Of a DNA stretch of 64,000 nt, positions 17,752 through 26,217 are shown piece after piece. Source of the stretch: UMGS1696 sp964634795 (GTDB taxonomy: Bacteria > Bacillota > Clostridia > Oscillospirales > CAG-272). Position 1 is the stretch's first letter; each line of letters begins with the position of its first letter. The notes beneath the pieces were generated by a model, which searched no databases, had not been told where the DNA came from, and saw only the letters and a program-made list of their open reading frames with translations. Both the position numbers and the translations under genes were made by a program. The DNA lies in NCBI GenBank assembly GCA_964634795.1, contig CAZWLL010000001.1, positions 46,603 through 110,602 on the forward strand, in the 5' to 3' direction.

Positions 17752-18618
17752 TCAGCCTATTTCCGCAGTCCTCGGGATACAGTAACGAAGATTCTCAACT
17801 GCGGCTTTGAAAGCTGCTTCCGATGTTGGATATGCGTTTGCCAACTTGCTTGTATTGCCTGCCTCCTCAAGTGCCTCAAGACCTGAGAACACACGAAGAT
17901 GCGGCTCTATTGTAAGTATGAAGTCTCCCTTATGAACTCTGTTGATAACTGCAAGAAGCTCGGGAATAGAACCGATGCCCATACCTGCGGGAACAACGGT
18001 ACCGTTCTTAAGTGCATCTTTAATGTGGAGATATGTAATATGAGTTTTAAGTAAATTGTATGAATGTTCAAACGGTTCACAGCCGCACTGAATAAAGTTT
18101 GCGGGATCGAATACACATCCGAGTCTTCCGTCAAACTCATCGAGTATTTCAAGGCATCTCTCGGGAGTGTCTCCGTATATTCCCTTTTCATTCTCATGAC
18201 AGAGCTTTACACCGTATTCATCGGCTACATCAAGCATTTTGCCTAATCTGTCAATAACTTCGTTTTTATATTCATCGTACTTTCCGTCGGGAATATAGAA
18301 TGAGAACATTCTGATTCTTGACGCATAAAGAATATCTGCGATTTCACATGTATTCTTAAGCTTGTCAAGATGAGGCTCAAAAGGATCGGTAATCTTTATC
18401 TTACCGATAGGAGAACCTATAGCCGATACGGAAATTCCGGACGATTCAAGCTTCTTGTGAACATCGGAAGCTTGGAACTGGGTAAGATCGGAAACATTTA
18501 TTCCGTCCACACCTCTGAGTTCGGTCATTCTGATCTTGCTTGTGATTAATCCTTCAATCTGTTCGTCTAAAGAAGGTGAATATTCATCCGAAAAAGCGCT
18601 TAATTTAAATTTTACCAT
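17752..18618 (-). CDS. Sugar phosphate isomerase/epimerase (xylose-isomerase-like TIM barrel)
   Basis: A 288-residue TIM-barrel protein of the AP-endonuclease-2/xylose-isomerase-like superfamily. Metal-ligand positions are suggested by Glu in KLCHENEKGIYGD, Asp in CVFDPANF, His in YLHIKDA and Glu in LTIEPHL. Such enzymes isomerise or epimerise sugars, or act on inositol-type compounds; the substrate is unknown. As first gene of the rhamnose run it may supply or channel a rhamnose-related ketose, or handle a disaccharide-derived sugar. CGGAG lies nine bases before the ATG and a promoter lies about 80 bases upstream. Confidence 0.85.
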   Translation of the reverse strand: MVKFKLSAFSDEYSPSLDEQIEGLITSKIRMTELRGVDGINVSDLTQFQASDVHKKLESSGISVSAIGSPIGKIKITDPFEPHLDKLKNTCEIADILYASRIRMFSFYIPDGKYDEYKNEVIDRLGKMLDVADEYGVKLCHENEKGIYGDTPERCLEILDEFDGRLGCVFDPANFIQCGCEPFEHSYNLLKTHITYLHIKDALKNGTVVPAGMGIGSIPELLAVINRVHKGDFILTIEPHLRVFSGLEALEEAGNTSKLANAYPTSEAAFKAAVENLRYCIPRTAEIG

Positions 18619-18696
18619 AAATTTATACTCCGATATATGTCTTTCTATAAATAATATGTGATATGTAAATATACTGTCACTTATAGTTTTGATTTA

Positions 18697-18725
18697 ATTA
18701 TAACATCATTTCAGTGTTAATGCAA
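18697..18725 (-). promoter_or_regulatory. Putative sigma-A promoter of the rhamnose run
   Basis: Minus strand TTGCAT (18725-18720), 17-base spacer, TATAAT (18702-18697), about 79 bases before the first gene. The rest of the 18619-18822 gap is AT-rich without a gene. Confidence 0.6.
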
Positions 18726-18822
18726 TGTTTTATAAATAAAAAATCAAGGCATACAGACAGTTATTGTCGAATTTTGCAATTTCTTTTTTTATATTTGCAT
18801 AATATTAATGTTTTACTTACAA

Positions 18823-21183
18823 TTACAATTCGAGAACAGTAACTCCGTAGTCACCCTCTCCGAAAGCTCCCGCACGGAATGATTTGATTCTTTTGTCTTC
18901 CTTAAATCTTTGCCACAATGCGTTTCTGAGCGCACCCGTTCCCTTTCCGTGTATTACCGTAGCGGAATGAACCCCCGCAAGTATAGCATTATCAATGTAA
19001 CGGTCGACAACAAACCAAGCCTCTTCTCCCGTCATTCCGCGCACATCGCATTCAAGCTTGAACGATCTCGTTACCTGTGCACGGGCTACTGCCTGCTTTT
19101 TGTGCTCCTTCTTTGCTACCTGTTCGGCATCCTCAAGCAGCTTTAAATCCTTTACGTTTACTCGCATTTTAACGGCGCCCATTCTGATGTTTACTGCACC
19201 GTTTTTATCGGGATCATCGATAAGTATACCCTGTGTGCCCAAATTACGATGTACAACCGCATCTCCTTTTTTGAGCGGACGCGGAAGGACATATTCGTCA
19301 TCATCGACATAATCGGTGGTCGGGTTCATCTTATCGTCAAACTCGCGAACCTTCGCGCGTATTGATTTTTTAGCCTCGGCAAGCTTATCCGCATCCTGCT
19401 GCTTTTTTGCCTCTTCAAGCTGTTTCATAACATAGTCGCTTGTAGCTCTCGCTCCGTCCAGAAGCTCTTGCGCTTTTTTTCGCATAGTCTGAGCATCCTT
19501 CTCTGCGCTTGCGAGACGCTGTTTAAGCTCCGCCTCGGTTGCTTTGTTTTTCTCTTCAAAAGCACGGCGTTCGTTTTCGGCGTCCTTCTTTTCTTTTTCG
19601 AGCTCTATTCGTGTTTTTTCCAGCTTTTCTATTACAGTTTCAAAGCTTCGTGAGCCTGTATCGACAAACTGCTCTGCTCTTTTAACTATCTCAGGTGATA
19701 AACCGAGCTTTTCGGAAATCGCAAACGCGTTTGATTTTCCGGGCGTACCGATTATAAGCCTGTATGTCGGGCAAAGAGTATTTATATCGAATTCACACGA
19801 TGCGTTTACAACGCCCTCGGTTTCTATGGCATATGCTTTAAGCTCCGCATAATGCGTTGTGGCTGCGCATAATGTTTTATTCATGCGAGTCTCTTCCAGT
19901 ATTGCCATCGCAAGAGCCGCACCTTCCACAGGGTCCGTTCCGGAACACAGCTCATCGAAAAGAACCATCGATTTATCTGTCATTTTATCGAGAATATTAA
20001 CTATTCCCTTCATATGTGACGAGAATGTCGAAAGTGACTGTTCAATACTCTGCTCGTCACCTATATCGGAAAATACCTCATCGAATACTCCGATTTTCGA
20101 GGTATCATCTGCGGGAATATGAAGTCCTGCTTGTGCCATAAGCGTAAACAGTCCTATTGTTTTCAGCGTAACCGTTTTACCGCCTGTATTAGGACCGGTT
20201 ATGACGAGCATTTTATAATCTTTTCCGAGTGAAACCGTAATCGGTACAACCTTATCCTTATCGAGCAGCGGATGACGAGCTCTATATAAATCCACAACAG
20301 GCTTATCGACAATACACGGTGCCGATGCGTTTAGTTTATATGAGAATTCGGCACAGGTGAATATAAATGCCAGCTCGGTTATATTCAAATAGTCAAGATT
20401 CAAATCATTACCCGACCCCGCAACCCCCGCCGACAAATCACGAATAATGCGCTCAATTTCATGTTCTTCCTTGCTTTCGAGTTCACGCAGCTCATTATTC
20501 GCCTCCACAACGGCAATAGGCTCGATAAACAGTGTCGCTCCGGATGAGGATGTATCATGTATGAGACCTTTGACCTCATTTCTGTATTCCGCTTTCACGG
20601 GAATGACAAAACGTCCGCCTCTTGTGGTAACTATATTTTCCTGAAGATATTTTGATTGTCCGGACACGTATTTTTGCAGCAAATCCTTTATTTTACTGTC
20701 GGTAAGACGCTTTTTTCTTCTGATTTCACTCAGCTCATGGCTTGCTTCATCCGCAACAAAATCATCCGCAAGTATTGAGCGGTTGATTTTTTCCTCGAGG
20801 CTGCGGTTGGAGACCAGTCTGTCGAATATTTCTCCGAGAGAAGTCTGCGGTGTTTTTTCGCCCTGTACATAATCCTGCAGCAGCCTTGCTGTTTTGAAAA
20901 CGGCGGCACAATCGAGAAGCTCACGCAATGACAGCATGGCATCTTTCTCAGCTCTTTCCACACTTGCGCGAATATCCTTTATCCTGCCGAATGACGGTGT
21001 ACCCTTTAATCCTATTAGAGTTTTGGCGTCAGTTGTGTGCTGCTGTCTCAGTCTGACCTTCTCCGCATTTGAGGAAGGAGTAAGACTTCTTGCCATCTCA
21101 GCTGATCCTTCGGTCGGAGCAAGCTCTGCGAGCAGTTCTGTGATTTTATCAAATTCAAGTACATGTAATGCTTTAGAATTCAT
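18823..21183 (-). CDS. mutS2: MutS2 (RqcU) ribosome-collision/recombination ATPase with Smr domain
   Basis: A 786-residue MutS2. The core and lever domains occupy about residues 1-310; the ATPase has Walker A GPNTGGKT near residue 333, Walker B LFDELCSGTDP near 408, and a long charged coiled coil near 520-620. A KOW-like segment (GDAVVHRNLGTQG) near 640 and a C-terminal Smr nuclease domain with CDVRGM and the HGKGTGALR motif complete the protein. In B. subtilis MutS2 binds collided ribosomes and promotes their splitting; older work tied it to suppression of recombination. The start has GAGG five bases upstream. It lies 71 bases after recO and may be in the same transcript. Confidence 0.96.
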   Translation of the reverse strand: MNSKALHVLEFDKITELLAELAPTEGSAEMARSLTPSSNAEKVRLRQQHTTDAKTLIGLKGTPSFGRIKDIRASVERAEKDAMLSLRELLDCAAVFKTARLLQDYVQGEKTPQTSLGEIFDRLVSNRSLEEKINRSILADDFVADEASHELSEIRRKKRLTDSKIKDLLQKYVSGQSKYLQENIVTTRGGRFVIPVKAEYRNEVKGLIHDTSSSGATLFIEPIAVVEANNELRELESKEEHEIERIIRDLSAGVAGSGNDLNLDYLNITELAFIFTCAEFSYKLNASAPCIVDKPVVDLYRARHPLLDKDKVVPITVSLGKDYKMLVITGPNTGGKTVTLKTIGLFTLMAQAGLHIPADDTSKIGVFDEVFSDIGDEQSIEQSLSTFSSHMKGIVNILDKMTDKSMVLFDELCSGTDPVEGAALAMAILEETRMNKTLCAATTHYAELKAYAIETEGVVNASCEFDINTLCPTYRLIIGTPGKSNAFAISEKLGLSPEIVKRAEQFVDTGSRSFETVIEKLEKTRIELEKEKKDAENERRAFEEKNKATEAELKQRLASAEKDAQTMRKKAQELLDGARATSDYVMKQLEEAKKQQDADKLAEAKKSIRAKVREFDDKMNPTTDYVDDDEYVLPRPLKKGDAVVHRNLGTQGILIDDPDKNGAVNIRMGAVKMRVNVKDLKLLEDAEQVAKKEHKKQAVARAQVTRSFKLECDVRGMTGEEAWFVVDRYIDNAILAGVHSATVIHGKGTGALRNALWQRFKEDKRIKSFRAGAFGEGDYGVTVLEL

Positions 21184-21254
21184 TTTGTCCTCTAAAATAA
21201 TTGTCAGATAAATTAAGGATGCGCCGAATAAATCAGCCTTAAATCAGTGCTTCC

Positions 21255-22052
21255 TTAAATCTGCGTACGTATCTTTTTGTAGTATTCCAACGATGAAAAG
21301 TTATGTTCGAGATGATTAAGCAAATATCTTTCACATACAACCGAGAATAGTGATATCTCCGTCTTGTCAAGTGTAAAAGATAGGAATTTTTTAATTGGCG
21401 ATGACGCTATATACCTTATCGCATAAAGCACCGGCAATGACAGACGTATCATAATCTTCGCAGTAGAATCATCGCAAATATATTCCGGAGAATTATTAAG
21501 CTCTGCTCGGCATTTTTTACAGATTATACGTCCGTTCATTACGTCAAGCGTTGAATCCTCCGTAATATCGCATCCGCATATTCCGCACGCCGATAAATCC
21601 GGCATAAAACCTTCAGCCGCAGCTGTTCTGAACTCAAACGCGCCTTTTATTATATCAAGCGGAATATTGATATTCGATATTGCGTAAAGCGTGTTTAATA
21701 CAAGCGGAAGCAGCTCCTCATCTCCCATACCTACAAGTGAAACATCATGAGCTACATCGCAGACATAATTCGCAAGCGATAATTTCTCGATATCATATCG
21801 TATATTCATAAACGATTCTATCAAAAATGCGTCCGCTATGTAATAATACTCTCCGCGCTTTTTTAATTGAAACGTACTGTATGTGAAAAGCTGTGCCGAT
21901 GCGGCGTATTTGTTTTTGATACTCGTCAAGCCTTTGCCTGATATCGTTATCAGTCCCTCTTCCGCCGTCAGCAGCGTCAGCAGTCTGTCCCTTTCTCCGA
22001 CTTTAACGTCGCGTATCACAAGTCCGTCAAGTTCGATAAAGTTTTCACTCAT
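21255..22052 (-). CDS. recO: DNA repair protein RecO
   Basis: A 265-residue RecO, which anneals DNA strands and loads RecA together with RecR. The N-terminal OB-fold (about residues 1-80) shows the family sequence around GLVIRDVKVGERDRLLTLLT, and a zinc-binding module with two Cys pairs (CGICGC and CKKC) lies near residues 155-180, followed by the helical C-terminal domain. Start and era stop are only three bases apart and no clear Shine-Dalgarno sequence is close, so translation is probably coupled to era. Confidence 0.94.
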   Translation of the reverse strand: MSENFIELDGLVIRDVKVGERDRLLTLLTAEEGLITISGKGLTSIKNKYAASAQLFTYSTFQLKKRGEYYYIADAFLIESFMNIRYDIEKLSLANYVCDVAHDVSLVGMGDEELLPLVLNTLYAISNINIPLDIIKGAFEFRTAAAEGFMPDLSACGICGCDITEDSTLDVMNGRIICKKCRAELNNSPEYICDDSTAKIMIRLSLPVLYAIRYIASSPIKKFLSFTLDKTEISLFSVVCERYLLNHLEHNFSSLEYYKKIRTQI

Positions 22053-22055
22053 CGT

Positions 22056-22946
22056 TTACATGTTCTGCTCCGGTTTAAATCCGAAGCTGTTCAGCGAAAG
22101 CTGGTCATCACGCCATTTTTCTTTTACTTTTACCCAAAGGTTTAAGTAAACCTTCATGCCGAAAAACGCTTCCATGTCCTCACGGGCATAAGTTCCGATT
22201 TTCTTAAGCGTTTCGCCGTTCTTTCCGACGATTATTCCCTTATGAGACTGTTTTTCACAGTATATTTCCGCGCGGATACGAAGCATTTTTTCATCTTCTT
22301 CAAACTGCTCGATAACAACCGCGGTGCCGTGCGGTATTTCATCAGACAGTGTACGAAGAAGCTTTTCGCGAATTATTTCCGCGGCGATTTGTCTCTCCGG
22401 CTGGTCCGTAAGGCTGTCCGCATCAAACATCCACTCGCCTTCATACAAAAACTTTTCAGCCTCATCAAGTACGTCGCTTACATTTTTTCCGGTTTCGGCA
22501 CATGTCGGGACAACCGCGTCGAAATCGTGCAGCGATGCATAGTCGGATATTGTTTCGGCGAGCTTTTCGCGATTAACAAGGTCGATTTTGTTCAGCACCA
22601 GCATCGACGGAAGCTCTGCCTTTTTTATCTGATTTATAAGGTTTTTCTCGATTTCTCCTGCGGGATAACCTGCTTCGGCTATTAAAATAACCGCATCTGC
22701 CGAACCTACGGATGAACGTACGGATTTCATCATAAATTCACCGAGTTTATTTTTTGCGTGGTGTACACCGGGAGTGTCAAGGAATACATATTGATCCTCG
22801 CCTTTTGTGAGTATGCCCGCGATACGATTTCTTGTGGTCTGCGGTTTCGGAGAAACTATCGCAACCTTTTCTCCGAGTAAGTGGTTCATAAGTGTGCTTT
22901 TGCCTACATTCGGTCTGCCTACTATAGCTATAAATGCTGTTCTCAT
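22056..22946 (-). CDS. era: GTPase Era
   Basis: A 296-residue Ras-like GTPase that binds the 3' end of 16S rRNA and helps 30S assembly. G1 GRPNVGKST at residues 10-18, G3 DTPGVH near 58, G4 NKID near 122, and a C-terminal KH domain whose core is GIIVGKNGETLKKIG near residue 235-250. Length is standard. CGGAG lies seven bases upstream of the ATG. It follows ybeY by 13 bases; era next to ybeY is a common arrangement, as both act on 16S rRNA maturation. Confidence 0.97.
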   Translation of the reverse strand: MRTAFIAIVGRPNVGKSTLMNHLLGEKVAIVSPKPQTTRNRIAGILTKGEDQYVFLDTPGVHHAKNKLGEFMMKSVRSSVGSADAVILIAEAGYPAGEIEKNLINQIKKAELPSMLVLNKIDLVNREKLAETISDYASLHDFDAVVPTCAETGKNVSDVLDEAEKFLYEGEWMFDADSLTDQPERQIAAEIIREKLLRTLSDEIPHGTAVVIEQFEEDEKMLRIRAEIYCEKQSHKGIIVGKNGETLKKIGTYAREDMEAFFGMKVYLNLWVKVKEKWRDDQLSLNSFGFKPEQNM

Positions 22947-22959
22947 ATTTTTACTCCGT

Positions 22960-23442
22960 TTATTTCTGTTTTACTTCCAGTCCGAGCTTTTTCATAACCG
23001 TTCTCTGATGCTCACGCATTATCATATCCTCTTCATCCGAATTCACATGATCGTATCCGAGAAGATGCAAAACCGAATGGACGGTTAAAAAGGCACATTC
23101 TCTTTCATAACTGTGCCCGAATTCCTCTGCCTGTTCTTTAGCCCTCTCCAGTGAAAGCACTATGTCACCGAGTTCGAAAATCTCACCTTCAAACGGCATA
23201 TCACCGTTTTTTATATCATACATCGGGAATGACAGAACATCGGTCGCGGAATCGATACCGCGGAATTCATTGTTTTTTTCGCGTATTTGTTCGTTATCCG
23301 TGAATGTAACCGAAACCGTACAGTCATACTCGAAGTGTTCGCATTCGAGCGTTGCTTTTACCGCTTTTTTTATCAAACGGCGCAGCAGAATGCCTGCTTT
23401 TTCTTTGTTCTGTTCATTTGTGAATATTATTTTTACTTTCAT
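22960..23442 (-). CDS. ybeY: Endoribonuclease YbeY (16S rRNA maturation)
   Basis: A 160-residue zinc-dependent ribonuclease needed for 16S rRNA 3'-end processing and ribosome quality control. The zinc site HSVLHLLGYDH is visible near residues 125-135 with three histidines in the H-x3-H-x5-H pattern. The ATG overlaps the phoH stop codon (ATGA, 23439-23442), which shows translational coupling. Confidence 0.96.
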   Translation of the reverse strand: MKVKIIFTNEQNKEKAGILLRRLIKKAVKATLECEHFEYDCTVSVTFTDNEQIREKNNEFRGIDSATDVLSFPMYDIKNGDMPFEGEIFELGDIVLSLERAKEQAEEFGHSYERECAFLTVHSVLHLLGYDHVNSDEEDMIMREHQRTVMKKLGLEVKQK

Positions 23443-24476
23443 TTATTGTTGTCGCGGTGCTGTGCATGGTATCGGGTATTTTCACGCCGCTCCTCCGTTT
23501 TTACTTTTCTGTCTCTGTCATACTTATCGTATGCCATAATTATCTTCTGTACCAATCTGTGCCGTACTACATCCTTTTCGGTAAACTCATGTACCGCTAT
23601 GTCATCAATATTTTTTAATATCTGAACCGCTATCGACAGTCCGCTTCTTGTGCCTCTCGGAAGGTCTGTTTGTGTCAGGTCTCCTGTTACTACAATTTTA
23701 GATCCGTTGCCGAGACGTGTGAGAAACATTTTCATTTGTTCCGGTGTAGTATTCTGCGCTTCATCGAGAATAATGAATGAATCATCTAAGGTACGTCCTC
23801 TCATATACGCGAGAGGGGCAATTTCTATAGTCATTTTCTCAATAAGCTTCGCACATGATTCCGCACCCATCATTTCATACAGTGCATCGTAGAGAGGGCG
23901 GAGGTATGGGTCTATTTTGCTCTGTAAATCTCCGGGAAGAAAGCCCAGTCTCTCACCGGCTTCAACCGCGGGACGTGTTAAAATAATTCTCGACACCTCA
24001 TGAGCTCTGAGTGCCTTCACAGCGGCTGCAACCGCCAAATATGTTTTGCCTGTACCAGCGGGACCTGCTCCGATTACAATCGTGTTCTTTTTAATCGCAT
24101 CGAGGTATTTCTTTTGTCCGACGGTTTTAGCCTTGACAGGCTTTCCTTTTGCTGTCACGAAAAAACAATCTTCATCAAAATCCGAAAGCTCGTTCTGTCT
24201 GCCGTCTTTTACCATGGATATTGTATAATCAACGCTTTGATCGGATAACTCGTCGCCTATAGACGCAATCTTTTTAAGATATGACAGCGTATCGAAGGCA
24301 TAACCGACACCGGGTTCCTCGCCTTCAATAACAATCGTGTCGCCGTCATCCGCTTGATTCTGAATATTATATATGCGTACCGAAAACTCTTCCTCAAGCC
24401 GTCTTATATTTTTATCGAAATTACCGAACAACCTTGCTGTCAGCTCCGACGTCTGCGTGTTTAATTTTTTTATCAA
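23439..24476 (-). CDS. PhoH-like ATPase (PhoH/YlaK-type)
   Basis: A 345-residue PhoH-family protein with an N-terminal KH-like region (about residues 1-115) and a P-loop ATPase domain. Walker A reads GPAGTGKTYLA near residue 140, Walker B IILDEAQN near 230, and a GDLTQTDLP motif follows. Family members are thought to be RNA-linked ATPases, consistent with the neighbours ybeY and era. The start codon is TTG: GGGAG lies six bases upstream and no ATG fits the conserved N-terminus. Confidence 0.93.
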   Translation of the reverse strand: MIKKLNTQTSELTARLFGNFDKNIRRLEEEFSVRIYNIQNQADDGDTIVIEGEEPGVGYAFDTLSYLKKIASIGDELSDQSVDYTISMVKDGRQNELSDFDEDCFFVTAKGKPVKAKTVGQKKYLDAIKKNTIVIGAGPAGTGKTYLAVAAAVKALRAHEVSRIILTRPAVEAGERLGFLPGDLQSKIDPYLRPLYDALYEMMGAESCAKLIEKMTIEIAPLAYMRGRTLDDSFIILDEAQNTTPEQMKMFLTRLGNGSKIVVTGDLTQTDLPRGTRSGLSIAVQILKNIDDIAVHEFTEKDVVRHRLVQKIIMAYDKYDRDRKVKTEERRENTRYHAQHRDNNK

Positions 24477-24840
24477 AATATTCTCCCTATTTTTTTATAT
24501 GCTCAGCCTCGCGTTTTTTGATTGCGAAAACCGACTTAAGCTGTATATAAACAATTTACTATTATATATTTTAGCACATAGTCAAGTTATAATTCTATAG
24601 TTTTAAGAAAAATTATCTGTAAGTTTTCATTATTCCATATTTGTTTTCTCCGTACTCGGCTCATTTTCTTATTAATTGCGGTCTTGCGTCAATAAGTTTC
24701 ACGTGAAGTCTTGATTTTTATCATGATATTTTATATAATAGTAGTTGAAAGTTATTATGGGGCAGTGTGTGTCATTACTCCGTATAATAATTTTCCGGAT
24801 AAAAATCAATATGATAAAGTGAGTTGAAAATAATTCCGCT
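24477..24840. other. Divergent intergenic region between phoH and the prfB cluster
   Basis: A 364-base AT-rich gap with no supported gene. It must hold the phoH promoter on the minus strand, where I see TTGACT and TATAAT-like boxes but with poor spacing, and the rightward promoter given at 24711-24739. A second TATAAT at 24783-24788 (+) lacks a -35 box. Confidence 0.5.
24711..24739 (+). promoter_or_regulatory. Sigma-A promoter of the Cys4 protein-prfB cluster
   Basis: TTGATT (24711-24716), 17-base spacer, TATAAT (24734-24739). Transcription would begin near 24746, leaving a leader of about 95 bases before the first gene. Confidence 0.72.
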
Positions 24841-25041
24841 ATGAAAAGTAAAATCGAAACCGATAAATATTGTAAGTACTGCGAGCACGCAAGTGCCTTA
24901 CACGATCCCGACACTATGCTTTGTAAAAAAAAAGGTATTGTCAACTCAGGCCAAAAGTGCCGTTCTTTTCGATATGATCCGCTGAAAAGAGAGCCGAAAA
25001 TCAAAAATTCTTCGGATACTCTCGAATATGTTGAAATATGA
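24841..25041 (+). CDS. Small four-cysteine protein, putative zinc ribbon
   Basis: A 66-residue hydrophilic protein with Cys11, Cys14, Cys28 and Cys40 in a CxxC...C...C layout that could bind one zinc, followed by a KCRSFRYDPLKREP motif. I recall similar short proteins ending in a YDPLKR-type sequence as hypothetical proteins of Clostridia, but I know no function. The ATG is the only in-frame start after an upstream stop, and the Shine-Dalgarno is weak. It lies 48 bases upstream of prfB, downstream of the same promoter, so co-transcription is likely. Reading-frame content (dense conserved-looking residues) argues for a true gene despite its size. Confidence 0.72.
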   Translation: MKSKIETDKYCKYCEHASALHDPDTMLCKKKGIVNSGQKCRSFRYDPLKREPKIKNSSDTLEYVEI

Positions 25042-25089
25042 TAAAATATTAATTTTAAATTTGAAATATGGTTTTGGAGGAACAAACCC

Positions 25090-26202
25090 TTGATACTTGC
25101 ACTTGAAGAAGCTAAATACAAATTAGAGAATTTTCGAAAAGATATCACCGAACTCGGTTCGGCTCTCAGAATAGATGAACTGAGAAAAAAAGCCGCCGAG
25201 CTTGACAGCGTTACGGCAGATCCCGAATTCTGGAATAATCAGGAAAACTCCGGCAAGGTTCTTAAAGAAGTTAAGAGAATTAAAGAAAAAATCAGCAAGT
25301 ACGAAGCTTTGTCAAATAAGCTTGAGGACACAATCACTCTCGCCGAGCTTGCCATCGAAGAAAACGACGAATCCCTCGTAGGAGAGGTTGAGGCCGATGT
25401 TCGTGCAATCGAGGATGAAGAGGAAAAACAGCGCATAGAAATACTTTTATCAGGTGAATACGATCAGAATAACGCTATCGTTTCCTTCCATCCCGGTGCC
25501 GGCGGAACCGAAGCACAGGACTGGGCTCAGATGTTATACCGTATGTACACTCGCTGGGGTGAAAGACACGGTTACAATGTCAAGCTCATTGACTGGCTCG
25601 ACGGTGAAGAAGCCGGACTTAAATCTGCGACAATACTCATAGAGGGTGAAAACGCATACGGATACCTTAAAGGCGAAAACGGTGTTCACCGTCTTGTAAG
25701 AGTTTCCCCGTTTGATGCATCGGGAAGACGTCACACCTCGTTCGCTTCAGTCGAGGTTATGCCGGAATTCGACGATGACAACAGCATTGAGATTAAAGAT
25801 GAAGATCTTGAAATCACAGCTCACCGCTCATCGGGCGCAGGAGGTCAGCATATCAACAAGACAGACTCCGCAATCAGAATCACGCACATTCCGACAGGTA
25901 TTGTAGTAGGATGCCAGACAGAACGCAGCCAGCTTCAAAACAAGGAAACAGCCATGAAAATGCTTAAATCAAAGCTCATGGAAATTAAGCAGCGTGAAAA
26001 GCTTGAAAAAATAGAAGATATCAAAGGTATAAAAACAAACATCGAATGGGGTGCGCAGATTCGTTCCTATGTATTCATGCCGTACACTCTCGCAAAGGAC
26101 ACACGTACCGGTTATGAGGACGGCAACATTCAAGCTGTTATGGACGGAGAAATCGACGGATTTATCAATGCATATCTCAAGATGAACGCAGCACGTGACT
26201 GA
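25090..26202 (+). CDS. prfB: Peptide chain release factor 2
   Basis: A 370-residue RF2 that ends translation at UGA and UAA codons. The stop-codon recognition tripeptide SPF is visible in LVRVSPFDASG near residue 204 and the catalytic GGQ in SSGAGGQHINK near residue 250. The start is TTG at 25090 with GGAGG nine bases upstream. The reading frame runs unbroken through the region (about codon 25) where many bacteria have an in-frame UGA and a programmed +1 frameshift, so that autoregulation is absent here. Confidence 0.96.
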   Translation: MILALEEAKYKLENFRKDITELGSALRIDELRKKAAELDSVTADPEFWNNQENSGKVLKEVKRIKEKISKYEALSNKLEDTITLAELAIEENDESLVGEVEADVRAIEDEEEKQRIEILLSGEYDQNNAIVSFHPGAGGTEAQDWAQMLYRMYTRWGERHGYNVKLIDWLDGEEAGLKSATILIEGENAYGYLKGENGVHRLVRVSPFDASGRRHTSFASVEVMPEFDDDNSIEIKDEDLEITAHRSSGAGGQHINKTDSAIRITHIPTGIVVGCQTERSQLQNKETAMKMLKSKLMEIKQREKLEKIEDIKGIKTNIEWGAQIRSYVFMPYTLAKDTRTGYEDGNIQAVMDGEIDGFINAYLKMNAARD

Positions 26203-26217
26203 TATTATAAACCCGAT

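Noticed and set aside
24699..25148. A 149-codon minus-strand frame covering the Cys4 gene and the prfB start
   Set aside because: It overlaps a promoter and two better supported genes, and its composition is that of a shadow frame.
25090..25180. Programmed frameshift in prfB
   Set aside because: The frame is open throughout and no UGA with an upstream slippery sequence is present near codon 25.
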